NCBI GenBank assembly: GCA_964554875.1
Contig: CAZKQJ010000004.1
Location: forward strand, 1-64,000
Origin: Marispirochaeta sp964554875
GTDB lineage: Bacteria; Spirochaetota; Spirochaetia; JC444; Marispirochaetaceae
Length of the DNA stretch: 64,000 bases
Direction of reading: 5' to 3'
Shown here: one piece after another, positions 7,367 to 15,451 of the stretch
How positions within the stretch are numbered: the first letter of the stretch is position 1
How the letters are laid out: every line of letters starts with the position of its first letter
Notes under the pieces: model-generated
Databases searched by the model: none
Told to the model about the DNA's origin: nothing
The model's input: only the letters and a program-made list of their open reading frames with translations
Translations under genes and position numbers: made by a program

Positions 7367-9466
7367 TTATGCGCTCGCCGAGACCATCTCGCTCTTCAGG
7401 GCTTCCAGACGCTTGATCTCTGCATTAAGCCGCCGGCGCTCCTCCTCACGACAGCGGGGACACTCGAAATGCTCACCCGATATATAGCCATGGACCGGAC
7501 ACACCGAGAAGGTGGGGGTCACGGTAAAGTAGGGAAGGTGATAATTTGACGCGATACTTTTAACCAGGTTCCTGCAGGCCACGGTATCTTCGATCGCTTC
7601 GCCGACGAGCCCGTGGAAGACTGTACCCCCGGTATATCGGGTCTGCAGTGCGTCCTGATGGTCCAGGGCTTCAAAGATGTCCTCGGTGTACTCCACCGGT
7701 AACTGGGTAGAATTGGTGTAGTATACCTCTTCTTCGCCGCCTGTGATTATATCAGGGTAACGTTCCTTGTCATGCTTCGCCAGACGATAACTGGTGCTCT
7801 CTGCGGGGGTAGCTTCCAGGTTGAAGAGGTCCCCGGTGCGTTCCTGATAGTCCGCCAGACGATCCCGCATGTAGTCCAGAACTTCCAGGGCAAACTGCTT
7901 TCCCTCCGGCAGGCTTATGTCCGCCCCGAGAAAGTTGAGGAGGCATTCGTTCATCCCGCAGATGCCGATGGTGGAGAAATGGTTATTCAGATGCTTCAAG
8001 TATCGTTTTGTATAGGGAAACAGACCATTCTCCATGAGCCGGTTGATCACCTTGCGCTTGATGGTAAGTGACTCGGCGGCCAGGTCCATCATGCGGGCCA
8101 GGCGTCGGAAAAACTCTCCCCGGTTCTTTGACAGATACCCGATGCGGGGAAGATTTATGGTAACGACCCCTATGGAGCCGGTGAACTCGTCGGATCCGAA
8201 GAGTCCGCCCCCCCGTTTTCTGAGTTCCCGCTTGTCCAGCTGGAGCCTGCAGCACATGGAGCGTACGTCCCCGGGGTCGAGATCGGAATTGATGAAGTTC
8301 TGAAAATAGGGGGTACCGTATTTGGCGGTCATATCGAAGAGCAGATCCGCGTTGCGGGAATCCCACTGGAATTCCCGCGTAATGTTGTAGGTGGGAATAG
8401 GGTACTGGAATCCCCGGCCGTTTGCGTCTCCGGCGAGCATGAGCTCAATAAAGACCTTGTTGATCAGGTCCATCTCTTTCTGGCAGTCTCCGTAATTGAA
8501 GTCAGCCTCCCGTCCTCCGACAATGGCCGGTTTATCCGCCAGGTCCGGCGGGACTGTCCAGTCCAGGGTTATGTTGGTAAACGGTGCCTGGCTTCCCCAG
8601 CGAGAAGGGGTGTTGACGCCGAAAATAAAACTCTGGATAGCCTGCTTGACGTCGTCCTCGCTGAGGGTGTCGATCTTTACAAAAGGGGCCAGATAGGTAT
8701 CGAAACTGGAGAGGGCCTGGGCCCCGGCCCATTCGTTCTGCATGATTCCGAGAAAATTGACAATCTGCTGGATCAGGGTGGAGAGGTGCTTTGCCGGAGT
8801 GGAGGTAATCTTGTCCGGAACGCCCCCCAGGCCCTCCTGTATCAGCTGACGCAGCGACCAGCCGGCACAGTAGCCGGAAAACATGGAGAGGTCGTGGATG
8901 TGGAAATCCGCCTTGCGATGGGCGTCGGCGATCTCATCGGGATAGATGTTCTTGAGCCAGTAGTTTGCGGTGATGGTTCCGGAGTTGTGGAGGATCAATC
9001 CCCCCAGGGAAAAGTTTACGTTGGCGTTCTCGTTGACCCTCCAGTCGGATTGACTCAAGTATCCATCCATGGTGGAGTTGATATCCACCATCAGTTTCCT
9101 GGTGTCCCGCATTACCTCGTGGCGGGCACGGTAGATAATGTATTTTTTGGCGATATCGCTCTCTCCGGACTCGATGAGTACATTCTCGACGATATCCTGG
9201 ATCTCCTCCACCGCGGGAGCGGAGTTCGGATGCCGGGTACTCATAAAATCGATAAGACGCTTCTCGACTTTGGCGGTCAGAACCTCGACAAGGGGCATAT
9301 CCTCCCTGTTTCTGGCAGCCTGTATGGCCCGGCTTATAGCCGAGGCGATTCGCCAGCGATCGTACTGCTCTATAGCTCCGTCCCGCTTGACTATCTGTCG
9401 AACCGGATTCCCATCTGAGTCTGTGTGATGTTCCTTTAAAAAATCTTTCCAGCTGTTGTCGGACAT
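7367..9466 (-). CDS. nrdD: Anaerobic (class III) ribonucleoside-triphosphate reductase, large part
   Basis: This 699-residue protein reduces ribonucleoside triphosphates to deoxy forms under anoxia. Residues about 22-115 are an ATP-cone (IVKRDGAIEQYDRWRI), the allosteric site. The core contains ICGMNECLLNFLG, with a candidate thiyl-radical cysteine. At the C-terminus there is a zinc-site segment with C656-x2-H659 and C669-x2-C672 (CPVHGYISGEHFECPRC), then a charged helix and the stop. No R-x-x-G-Y motif follows, whereas class III enzymes normally end with it; the motif is in the next gene. Reading frames differ and a good ribosome binding site intervenes, so this is not a simple frameshift. 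It is the second gene of the nrdR-led operon. Confidence 0.93.
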   Translation of the reverse strand: MSDNSWKDFLKEHHTDSDGNPVRQIVKRDGAIEQYDRWRIASAISRAIQAARNREDMPLVEVLTAKVEKRLIDFMSTRHPNSAPAVEEIQDIVENVLIESGESDIAKKYIIYRARHEVMRDTRKLMVDINSTMDGYLSQSDWRVNENANVNFSLGGLILHNSGTITANYWLKNIYPDEIADAHRKADFHIHDLSMFSGYCAGWSLRQLIQEGLGGVPDKITSTPAKHLSTLIQQIVNFLGIMQNEWAGAQALSSFDTYLAPFVKIDTLSEDDVKQAIQSFIFGVNTPSRWGSQAPFTNITLDWTVPPDLADKPAIVGGREADFNYGDCQKEMDLINKVFIELMLAGDANGRGFQYPIPTYNITREFQWDSRNADLLFDMTAKYGTPYFQNFINSDLDPGDVRSMCCRLQLDKRELRKRGGGLFGSDEFTGSIGVVTINLPRIGYLSKNRGEFFRRLARMMDLAAESLTIKRKVINRLMENGLFPYTKRYLKHLNNHFSTIGICGMNECLLNFLGADISLPEGKQFALEVLDYMRDRLADYQERTGDLFNLEATPAESTSYRLAKHDKERYPDIITGGEEEVYYTNSTQLPVEYTEDIFEALDHQDALQTRYTGGTVFHGLVGEAIEDTVACRNLVKSIASNYHLPYFTVTPTFSVCPVHGYISGEHFECPRCREEERRRLNAEIKRLEALKSEMVSASA

Positions 9467-9520
9467 AAAAAAATGTTCCCCTCCCAGTTTTACTTCCAGT
9501 ATTTTATAATACGCCTGCCC

Positions 9521-9976
9521 TTAGCGGGTAAGCTTTTCGATCTCGTTTATAAACTCGTCAACATTGTCAAACATGCGGTACACCGAGGCAAAACGCACAT
9601 AGGCCACGCCGTCCAGTTCATACAGCTTTTTCAGGACCATTTCTCCGATTTCTTCGGCATGGATCTCCCGGCTGTTTTTGGAGATAAGGGCGGCTTCGTC
9701 CTCGATGGCGTGGAGCATCTCCTCGATATCCTTCTGCGAGACCGGCCGCTTCTGCATGGACCGCTGGATTCCCTGCTCGATCTTGTCCATGCTGAAGGGT
9801 TCCCGGCGGCCGTCCCGCTTGATCACCATAAGGGGTTTCTCTTCTATACGCTCGTAGGATGTAAAACGATAACCGCAGGCCAGGCACTCCCGGCGGCGGC
9901 GTATGGATGTACCGCTGGCATTCTGTCGGGACTCAACGACTCGATCTTCCAGTTCATGACAATGGGGACAGCGCAT
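9521..9976 (-). CDS. nrdR: Transcriptional repressor NrdR
   Basis: This 151-residue protein represses ribonucleotide reductase genes in response to ATP/dATP. It starts with the zinc ribbon MRCPHC...RRRECLACGYRFTSYER and continues with the ATP-cone (VIKRDGRREPFSMDKI), the standard NrdR architecture and length. It leads the operon with nrdD 54 bases downstream. NrdR boxes in its own promoter imply autoregulation of the entire operon. Confidence 0.96.
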   Translation of the reverse strand: MRCPHCHELEDRVVESRQNASGTSIRRRRECLACGYRFTSYERIEEKPLMVIKRDGRREPFSMDKIEQGIQRSMQKRPVSQKDIEEMLHAIEDEAALISKNSREIHAEEIGEMVLKKLYELDGVAYVRFASVYRMFDNVDEFINEIEKLTR

Positions 9977-10000
9977 ACTCTCTACTAATTCCTTGCTCTG

Positions 10001-10079
10001 CCGCTATATATAGTGACGGCATATATGGTGCGTTTATACGGACAAATAGAATAGTATCACACTATATGTCGTGGTTCAA
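10001..10079 (-). promoter_or_regulatory. nrd operon promoter with NrdR boxes
   Basis: On the minus strand TTGAAC (10074-10079) and TACTAT (10051-10056) are 17 bases apart. A 16-base NrdR-like box at 10059-10074 (plus strand ACACTATATGTCGTGG) fills the spacer, and a second at 10001-10016 (CCGCTATATATAGTGA) lies in the leader about 24 bases before the nrdR start. Each matches an ACACTATATATAGTGT-type consensus at 13 of 16 positions. A weaker AT-rich dyad (CATATATG) lies at 10020-10027. The remaining intergenic DNA to 10120 shows nothing else. Confidence 0.7.
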
Positions 10080-10120
10080 TGGGTAAAAAGAACAAAGACG
10101 TTGATTGTTAGGTATCTCCT

Positions 10121-11083
10121 TTACAGGTGTTCAGTGGGCTGCAGATCTATCTCGGGGAAGGGATTTTCCCATTGCCAGCCGGTTTTTCCGGTGCTGCGGA
10201 ATCGTTCCAGTCGCCGTATACTCAGTTCGGCATAGACAGGATCGACATCCATGGTGCAGCAGGGAAGCCTCAATCTTTCAGCCGCCAGAAGACTTGTGCC
10301 GGAATGGCAGAAAAGATCGGCCACAACAGAATCCCCCGGAGGAGGAGATGCTCTGAGAATCCGTTCCGCCGAAGCCAGGGGCTTCTGGGCGTAGGCACCC
10401 GGCACGTTTTCCTCCATACGGTAGAACACCTGCTGCATATCCACCCAGATGTTTCCGGGACGGATACAGTCGCTTTTGCTGCGTTCAAGGTTTTCCTGCC
10501 TTCGACCTCCCACGGTTTTATAGTAACCCTTAAGGATCTTTGGAATATCCGTATACACCACGGTGAACTCCGGTTTTCCCTTGACATAGTAGAGCAGCTC
10601 CTGGCGAAGGCTCATCCAGTTCTGCTGGGTACCGTAGCCCCGCTGGTTTCGCATGCTGATAAAGCTTCTGGATCTGAGCTCACTGTACTCCCGTAACAGG
10701 ATCATGACCTCCGGAAGGGGCTGAAATCCGTCGTTCTGGTCCGCTCCGAGCCAGAGATAGAAATGCGCCGACGGGGCCAGAAAAGGTATGCTCGCGTCGA
10801 GCCAGCGCCGGGTAAACTCAAGGTACTCATCAGACGTTTTTCTGGAGAGGGCCGAGGTGGGACGCCTTCCAACGGCGATATTGTAGGGTGGATCATTCAG
10901 CAGGTTTCCAATACTGCGTCCCCCCAGCAGCTTATCCAGGAAACCGGGATCTCCGGCATCACCGACACCTACCCGATGCCGACCTTCCGAGTCCTGCCAG
11001 ATTTCTCCAGTTGTCAGCCTGCAGCAGGGAAGAAGGCGCTTTCTCAGTTCCTTGTTCGTATCCAGACGAGGAAGTTTTTCCAT
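10121..11083 (-). CDS. Orphan DNA methyltransferase (DPPY type)
   Basis: This 320-residue protein has the catalytic motif IV NDPPYNI (about residue 80) ahead of a C-terminal SAM-binding motif (DLFCHSGTSLLAAERL, about residue 265), the order of beta-class N6-adenine or N4-cytosine methyltransferases. The motif I reads FCHSGTS rather than the common FxGxG. No restriction endonuclease is adjacent. The ATG at 11083 is preferred to an in-frame TTG at 11110; neither has a convincing ribosome binding site. It follows lhr by 54 bases and may be the last gene of the biotin/lhr operon. The target sequence cannot be told. Confidence 0.8.
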   Translation of the reverse strand: MEKLPRLDTNKELRKRLLPCCRLTTGEIWQDSEGRHRVGVGDAGDPGFLDKLLGGRSIGNLLNDPPYNIAVGRRPTSALSRKTSDEYLEFTRRWLDASIPFLAPSAHFYLWLGADQNDGFQPLPEVMILLREYSELRSRSFISMRNQRGYGTQQNWMSLRQELLYYVKGKPEFTVVYTDIPKILKGYYKTVGGRRQENLERSKSDCIRPGNIWVDMQQVFYRMEENVPGAYAQKPLASAERILRASPPPGDSVVADLFCHSGTSLLAAERLRLPCCTMDVDPVYAELSIRRLERFRSTGKTGWQWENPFPEIDLQPTEHL

Positions 11084-11137
11084 ACGCCCATGGTACAGTA
11101 GTGCCCACAATCTGTGCCAGTCTCTTTTTCTGGAAAG

Positions 11138-14100
11138 TCAGGTGTAGAAGGTAAAATCCTTGAGGCCCGCAACAAATCCGATGGACCTCAGATCATCCTC
11201 GGCGCCTGTGCCGTGAACAGAATTGCCGTTCAGCAATCGAACAGTGAGTTTCCCTCCCGAAGAGGGAAGTTCCTTCAGTACCTGTACAAGTTTTTCCATG
11301 GCCGGACGAAAAAGGTCCGTATCCAGTACCTCCAGGCGTCCCGATTTTTTGCCGTAGACCAGCACGGTATATCCCTTTCGACAGACTATCCATTGGTCTC
11401 CCCGGCGGGCAGGAGTTACTTCCGGCGGTATTTCCAGGGGAAGTCCGGCGGGCGATGCGGGATCATTTATATGAAGAACCTTGAAGAGCTTATCGTATGC
11501 AGGATCATCGATTGCCTCTGCAAGGAGAGAAAGATTGTCCGTCAGGGTAAACTGGAGCCCCGGAACCTCCCTGATAAAATTGCCGCTGATAACTTCGCCG
11601 GAGAACTCCATCAGACGCAGGGCTGTAAAAATGTCCCTCCACCGAAAAGGAGAGACTTCCCTGTGAAGCTCTTCTCGAAACAGAACCGGATAGCGTCCAA
11701 ACAAAAGGCGCACGGCAGCCTTAGCGCTTTCCAGTTTTTCCAGTTCATCCGGTTTTTCCGCTGCCCTGGGAACGGAAAACCAGTTTCCTCGTAAAGGAAG
11801 CCGGGATTTCCAGCGGGCGAATCCTGATCTTCCGGGCCCGGCTTCCGCGGGGAGTTTCGGGGGTCCCAGCATCAGGGTTGTCCAGCTGTCGCAGCTGATT
11901 CTCCCCCTGCGCAGCTCCTTCCAGAGCAACAGGACCGTTTCCCGGGGGCTTTTTCCCCACAGGTCAGCGATTTCCCAGAAGGTGAATCCTCCAACGGAAG
12001 GCAGAAGCTGTTCTTCGTCTCCCCGCCCCGATTGGACAAGATCGATATTCTCCCGATGATAAAAAGAGACCTCTCCCCTGGGGCTTCCCACCCAGAAAAT
12101 ATCCCGACCTTCCAGCATCGAGTCTATCTTCTGCCGGGAATATCCCTTCATGCGTCGTGGAAAAACAGCATTTTCCCATATGCCCGGCATAAGCCTGAAA
12201 CCCTCCAGGGACGAGATAAGCGCATCGGCTTCTGCCGCAGAATCCAGCCCCTGATACCGGGCAAGTAAATCGTAGTATCGGTGCAACTCCAGCGGCCGCC
12301 AGGTACCAAGTCTGCTTCGGGTCCTGGCAAAGCCTAAAAGGAGCTCGTAGCATTCCCGATGGATAATCTGAAGTCCTTCAGCGCCGCTGGTAATATAGTC
12401 ACAGACCAGGCTGCCTTCCTCTGTCTCCTGATCAATACACTCCCGGACCAGACCGGCCGAAAAAGGAGAGTCCTGGATAAGATTGTCAGGATACCGGGGG
12501 CCTTCATAGTAGAGCCAGGCGAGAAAAAGCTCACGGAACCCGGCAACTTTTCCGCCCTCCGGGTCAAGACATGGCTGAAGGGCTTTTAACCGTTCCGTAT
12601 GAACGACCCAGCTGCAGGATTCTCCCACCATTTCCCAGGGGAAAACCTTACAGGCCGACAGATCCAGCTCCGCGGTAAAATCGTCCAGTTCACGGGCGGG
12701 TATGATCTGTCGTTCCTTCAGAATGTCTTCCAGCTCCTGAAGATTTTCCGGCCGGTATCCCTTTGCAAGGCGACGGAGACGGGCAGTAAAATCCATGACC
12801 ACCTGCTCGTCAATTCGAGGCCGGAGTATTTCACCGGCGGAAATCCTGGAGACCCAATCTTCCCCGGTCCGGACAGAGACATCCGGGACATCATCGCTGT
12901 AGATCCGGGCGTTCATCTGTTCCCGGAAAGACCCGGAACAGAGGGGTGAAGGTGTGGAGGTATGAACCTCCCGGTACTCAATTTCGCCGCTTTCCACTGA
13001 ACGCAGAAGAGAAAGCAGAAGGGGTATCTCAAAAAGATCTTCCAGGCACTCTCTGACGGCTTCCCTGACAAGGGGAAAACCGGGCTTGTCCGCCAGCGAC
13101 GAAAGGAGCCGCTTCGCCTTCAGCCGGCTGAGCCAGAGAGGGGTCCGCTCACCGTAACGCGTCCCGGCGATAGCCAGACTCCGTGCAGCGGCCTCCCGGA
13201 AACGGGCTCCGAAAATCCCGCTTTTTACAAGACCCGCCTCGATGAGTTCGGCGATTTTGTCATTGGCGCACTGAAACAGGAATCTCCCTTCCGGGGGCCG
13301 GGCAGAAACGATCAGGACCGAATCATTGTCCCAGCTCACGCTGGCGGAAAAATTCTTTCTTCGCAGAAGTTCTTCCAGGGCCAAAGCCAGCGGTGCATTG
13401 CAGCGTCCCCCCCATAGGGTGTGGAGAAAAAGCAGGCTTGGGGATTCCGCTCCCTGCAAGCCCCGGGTATATTCGGCAACTATGCGGCGTTTATGAGGAG
13501 TGACTCCGTGAGATTCCAGTCGGAAAAGGTAGTCTCTGAGCTTCTCTGCCCCATCCCGTGACAGGTTGAACCTGTTCTCCAGAGAGTCCGGAAGCAGCCT
13601 GCCGGAGAAGTACTCCCCGAGAATTTCCCCTGAGAGCCGCTGGGAACAATAATTCCCGTAGAGCGGTTCCGCCCGGTAAAAGGTCGTTGAATTGCTGTGG
13701 GAGATCGTAGGCCGGACCTCTACAGTCCGCGGACCGATAGCGGTTATGCGCCAGCTCATTGTTCCGAAGGTAAAGACATCCCCCAGTCGGCGTTCCCAGA
13801 CAAACTCCTCATCCAGTTCCCCGATTACAGAGAAGCCGGACGTCCCCTTCGCCTGTTTAAGGGTATAGTATCCCCGATCGGGTATGGTGCCGCCGGAAGA
13901 AAAGAGAGCGCTGCGGCTGGAGGGAAGAACCTCGATTTCCTCCCCCTTGAGCCGTATCCGTCCGGGCAACTGGTTTATACGGATACCGCGGTAAAACCCC
14001 TGAAGCATTTCAAGGACCGAGTAATAGCTTTGGCGATCAAGCTCGCGATAGGGGTAGCTCTGACGCAGGGTCCTGAAGATGTTTTCAGCTTGTGTCTCTC

Positions 14101-15451
14101 CCTCCAGGGCCTCGCCGATGATGATCTGGGCGAGAACATCCAGACAGTTTTCGGGGGGCCGTATACCTTCAATTACCCCCTCTCTGATTCCCCTGGCCAG
14201 GGTGACGGCGCTCAGGAGGTCTCGTCCGTGACTGCAGAAGAGTTTTCCCCGGCTTACCCCTCCATAGCTGTGTCCGGCCCGACCGATCTTCTGAACCGCG
14301 GAGGAGAAGGAAAAAGGGGTCTGGATCAGGATTATCCGGTCCAGCTCTCCAATATCGATACCCAGTTCAAGGGAGTTGGTGGCCACGATACAGTGAAGTC
14401 GAGCTGCTCTGAGACGCTGCTCAACCAAAGTCCGTATTTCCCTGGAAAGAGAACCGTGATGTGCGTAGGCCAGAGGTTCATCCTCGTCCTGGTTGAGGAG
14501 AAAGGCTATCTTTTCTGCCAGGCGTCTGGAATTGACAAAAACAAGGCTGGCTCCGCCGGAGCGGATCTCCGGTTTCAGCCGATCGGCCAGGCGTTTCCAG
14601 GGGGTGTCGTCATTTTCCCTGGTCTCCCCGGGGGCTTCCGGTATGGCTTCGATTATTAGTTCATATTTCTTGGGGTCCCTGGATTCCAGTACTGTAATTT
14701 TCCTGGGGGTCCCGTCGCCATGATATCCCGCCGCGAAGGCCGCAATGCTGCCGGGTTCTGCCAGGGTGGCGGAGAGGGCGATTCTCTGGAAATCCCTGCC
14801 CTGGGAAAGAAGGGCAGAAAGCCGTTCCAGAGCAGTTACAAGCTGGGTTCCCCGTTTGCTGCCCGCTATGGCGTGGATTTCATCGAGTATTACACAGCGC
14901 AGGGACGAAAATATTGAACGCCCCCTTTGGCTTGCCAGCAGAATATTGAGACTTTCCGGGGTGGTAATGAGAATCGCCGGCGGTTTATCCAGCATGCGGC
15001 GACGTCTGTAGCTGTCGGTATCTCCGCTGCGGGTCTCTATTCGCAGATCAGGAAAGGGTGTGCTCCTTTCCCGTGCCAGGGACCGCAATTCTTCCAGGGG
15101 CTCTTCAAGGTTGATCCGTATATCCCGGTTAAGGGCTTTGAGGGGCGAAATATAGAGTACCGAAAGAGCGTCGGTATTCCAGCTTCCCCGGACAAGAAAA
15201 TCCAGGGCCGTTAAAAAGGCGGCCAGGGTTTTACCCGTGCCGGTAGGGGAGGTCAGAAGCAGATTTTCTCCCCTGCGGGCGACGGGCCAGACAAGTTGCT
15301 GCGCTTCAGTGGGAGCAGCGAAGCGCCGGGTAAACCACTCTGCCACCAGGGGGGAAAAATCCTGCAGGCTTGTATCTGTCCCGGGTTCCTTCACGGCCTC
15401 GTTTTTGCCCGCATATCCGAGCGGGAGGCGATTATCGTAATCATTTTGCAT
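11138..15451 (-). CDS. lhr: Lhr-type ATP-dependent DNA helicase with C-terminal glycosylase-like domain
   Basis: This 1437-residue superfamily 2 helicase has Walker A SPTGTGKT near residue 70, the Walker B box DEIHAIAG near 190, and the helicase C-terminal motifs ELGIDIGELDRI and QKIGRAGHSYGG near 370-395. The length and the long C-terminal half match full-length E. coli Lhr rather than the shorter Lhr-core. The segment GEVISGNFIREVPGLQFT near residue 1310 resembles the winged-helix region shared with AlkZ/YcaQ-type glycosylases, consistent with Lhr proteins reported to act in DNA repair. The ATG at 15451 overlaps the preceding gene by 61 bases; an in-frame GTG at 15394 would instead give a four-base GTGA overlap and cannot be excluded. 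Confidence 0.92.
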   Translation of the reverse strand: MQNDYDNRLPLGYAGKNEAVKEPGTDTSLQDFSPLVAEWFTRRFAAPTEAQQLVWPVARRGENLLLTSPTGTGKTLAAFLTALDFLVRGSWNTDALSVLYISPLKALNRDIRINLEEPLEELRSLARERSTPFPDLRIETRSGDTDSYRRRRMLDKPPAILITTPESLNILLASQRGRSIFSSLRCVILDEIHAIAGSKRGTQLVTALERLSALLSQGRDFQRIALSATLAEPGSIAAFAAGYHGDGTPRKITVLESRDPKKYELIIEAIPEAPGETRENDDTPWKRLADRLKPEIRSGGASLVFVNSRRLAEKIAFLLNQDEDEPLAYAHHGSLSREIRTLVEQRLRAARLHCIVATNSLELGIDIGELDRIILIQTPFSFSSAVQKIGRAGHSYGGVSRGKLFCSHGRDLLSAVTLARGIREGVIEGIRPPENCLDVLAQIIIGEALEGETQAENIFRTLRQSYPYRELDRQSYYSVLEMLQGFYRGIRINQLPGRIRLKGEEIEVLPSSRSALFSSGGTIPDRGYYTLKQAKGTSGFSVIGELDEEFVWERRLGDVFTFGTMSWRITAIGPRTVEVRPTISHSNSTTFYRAEPLYGNYCSQRLSGEILGEYFSGRLLPDSLENRFNLSRDGAEKLRDYLFRLESHGVTPHKRRIVAEYTRGLQGAESPSLLFLHTLWGGRCNAPLALALEELLRRKNFSASVSWDNDSVLIVSARPPEGRFLFQCANDKIAELIEAGLVKSGIFGARFREAAARSLAIAGTRYGERTPLWLSRLKAKRLLSSLADKPGFPLVREAVRECLEDLFEIPLLLSLLRSVESGEIEYREVHTSTPSPLCSGSFREQMNARIYSDDVPDVSVRTGEDWVSRISAGEILRPRIDEQVVMDFTARLRRLAKGYRPENLQELEDILKERQIIPARELDDFTAELDLSACKVFPWEMVGESCSWVVHTERLKALQPCLDPEGGKVAGFRELFLAWLYYEGPRYPDNLIQDSPFSAGLVRECIDQETEEGSLVCDYITSGAEGLQIIHRECYELLLGFARTRSRLGTWRPLELHRYYDLLARYQGLDSAAEADALISSLEGFRLMPGIWENAVFPRRMKGYSRQKIDSMLEGRDIFWVGSPRGEVSFYHRENIDLVQSGRGDEEQLLPSVGGFTFWEIADLWGKSPRETVLLLWKELRRGRISCDSWTTLMLGPPKLPAEAGPGRSGFARWKSRLPLRGNWFSVPRAAEKPDELEKLESAKAAVRLLFGRYPVLFREELHREVSPFRWRDIFTALRLMEFSGEVISGNFIREVPGLQFTLTDNLSLLAEAIDDPAYDKLFKVLHINDPASPAGLPLEIPPEVTPARRGDQWIVCRKGYTVLVYGKKSGRLEVLDTDLFRPAMEKLVQVLKELPSSGGKLTVRLLNGNSVHGTGAEDDLRSIGFVAGLKDFTFYT

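Noticed and set aside
7341..7369. Sequencing frameshift as the cause of the split nrdD
   Set aside because: The gap contains a stop, a perfect AAGGAG and an ATG at ideal spacing, and the two parts each end or start with sensible charged helices; a run of eight A residues is present but lies after the stop codon.
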